A stretch of 42,012 bases of DNA. It comes from an uncultured Archangium sp. GTDB taxonomy: Bacteria > Myxococcota > Myxococcia > Myxococcales > Myxococcaceae. The notes below the pieces were generated by a model. That model worked only from the letters and a program-made list of their open reading frames with translations, ran no database searches and had not been told where the DNA came from. The translations under genes were made by a program, and so were the position numbers. The DNA lies in NCBI GenBank assembly GCA_903905455.1, contig CAIVGN010000108.1, positions 1 through 42,012 on the forward strand. The letters are read 5' to 3'. This document shows positions 41,603-42,012 of the stretch, in pieces (positions within the stretch are counted from its first letter, which is position 1; each line of letters opens with the position of its first letter).

Positions 41603-42012
41603 ATGCTGCGCCGCATGCGACGACTGTGCGGCGGCGTGCTGGTGCTCTTCCTCGGTGCGTGCAGCGCGCCTGGTGCCCCGGTGGACGCGGGCTCGCCGGG
41701 CGGTGGGACGGCCACCGGCGGGGGTAACGCCGCAGCAGGGGGAGGAAGCGCGGCCAGCGGCGGAGGGAGCGGCGCGACGGGTGGAGGCGGCGGGACCGCC
41801 TCGACGCACCCCGGGCTCTTCGAGCAACTCCATGCCTGGAACACGGACGTCTCCACGTCTGCGAAGTCTGGGCGCTCTGACGCCATCACCGCGGCGTTGA
41901 TCCGCTCGGGGGGCTGGGGCAACGGCGACGTGCTGCAGGCCGACTTCTCCTTCGCGCTGTTGAGCGCCGACGCCTCGACCCCGCGGCGCACCATCACCGG
42001 CGTTCCCCACTA
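41603..42012 (+). CDS. Gly-rich lipoprotein, N-terminal part (runs off right edge)
   Basis: ATG 41603 (or 41615, four codons later) opens a frame that stays open for 136 codons to the window end. The leader ends in the lipobox FLGAC. A Gly/Ala/Ser/Thr-rich linker (about residues 27-65) follows, of the same style as the lipoprotein at 10133-11284. A mixed globular part then begins (HPGLFEQLHAWNTDVSTSA). No family is assignable from the visible part. It lies 21 bases after the DUF3185 stop and may belong to the same transcript. Confidence 0.78.
   Translation, partial: MLRRMRRLCGGVLVLFLGACSAPGAPVDAGSPGGGTATGGGNAAAGGGSAASGGGSGATGGGGGTASTHPGLFEQLHAWNTDVSTSAKSGRSDAITAALIRSGGWGNGDVLQADFSFALLSADASTPRRTITGVPH

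Overview
The window is about 42 kb of very GC-rich DNA (roughly 70 percent by eye) with tight coding, strong third-position G/C and many secreted proteins. Several traits point to a predatory or soil myxobacterium (phylum Myxococcota): lipoproteins with Gly-Gly-Gly-Ser-Ala or Asp-Ala-Gly-Thr-Pro linkers behind the lipidated cysteine, FG-GAP/VCBS lipoproteins, a giant multi-Ig lipoprotein, VIT/vWA proteins, and orphan chemoreceptors and histidine kinases. This is an inference from style; no marker gene is present. I see no rRNA, tRNA, CRISPR array or intact transposase.

Layout. 1-963 (-) is the N-terminal part of an exported protein cut by the window edge, divergent from an orphan chemoreceptor (1153-2619) that is followed by a rhomboid protease with a long soluble tail (2689-4356). 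4366-8444 (-) holds a lipase-like lipoprotein and an SLC5-type transporter/histidine kinase fusion resembling CbrA, preceded by a 53-residue two-helix protein that overlaps the kinase start by one base, like CbrX. 8612-10102 is a transglutaminase-elicitor-like protein. 10133-12183 (-) is a two-gene envelope operon. After a 615-base non-coding stretch comes an operon of two vWA proteins (12799-17292), the second being a VIT-vWA-propeller fusion.

17293-18287 is a scrap zone. It holds the two ends of a decayed outer-membrane-protein gene, an orphan minus-strand tail, and a 334-base diverged copy of the 3' end of the VIT-vWA gene that now supplies the stop codon of a neighbouring minus-strand TPR gene. 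19039-21459 is an FG-GAP lipoprotein. 21507-29054 (-) reads as a 2159-residue lipoprotein, a small exported protein and Arr (rifamycin ADP-ribosyltransferase), the last two coupled by a GTGA overlap. 29151-32003 (-) is a three-gene operon: a small DUF2780-like protein, an MpaB/rubber-oxygenase family protein and a UbiB/AarF-type atypical kinase.

32114-36514 carries a hybrid histidine kinase, a DoxX-like membrane protein divergent from a DUF692 (MNIO) metalloenzyme with an extra C-terminal domain, then a ribbon-helix-helix/PIN toxin-antitoxin pair. Immediately after the toxin lies a 47-base copy of the inside of the DUF692 gene. 36575-39199 has an exported protein and a divergent HxlR regulator/qorB quinone reductase pair with a clear operator. 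39288-42012 has a membrane protein divergent from a small stress-type operon (17M/DUF1269-like, a 97-residue unknown, DUF3185) and a truncated Gly-rich lipoprotein.

The most unusual items are the CbrX/CbrA-like pair outside Pseudomonas, the MNIO enzyme with a C-terminal extension and no visible precursor peptide, the MpaB-UbiB coupled pair, and the gene-fragment duplications at 17.4-18.3 kb and 36.5 kb.
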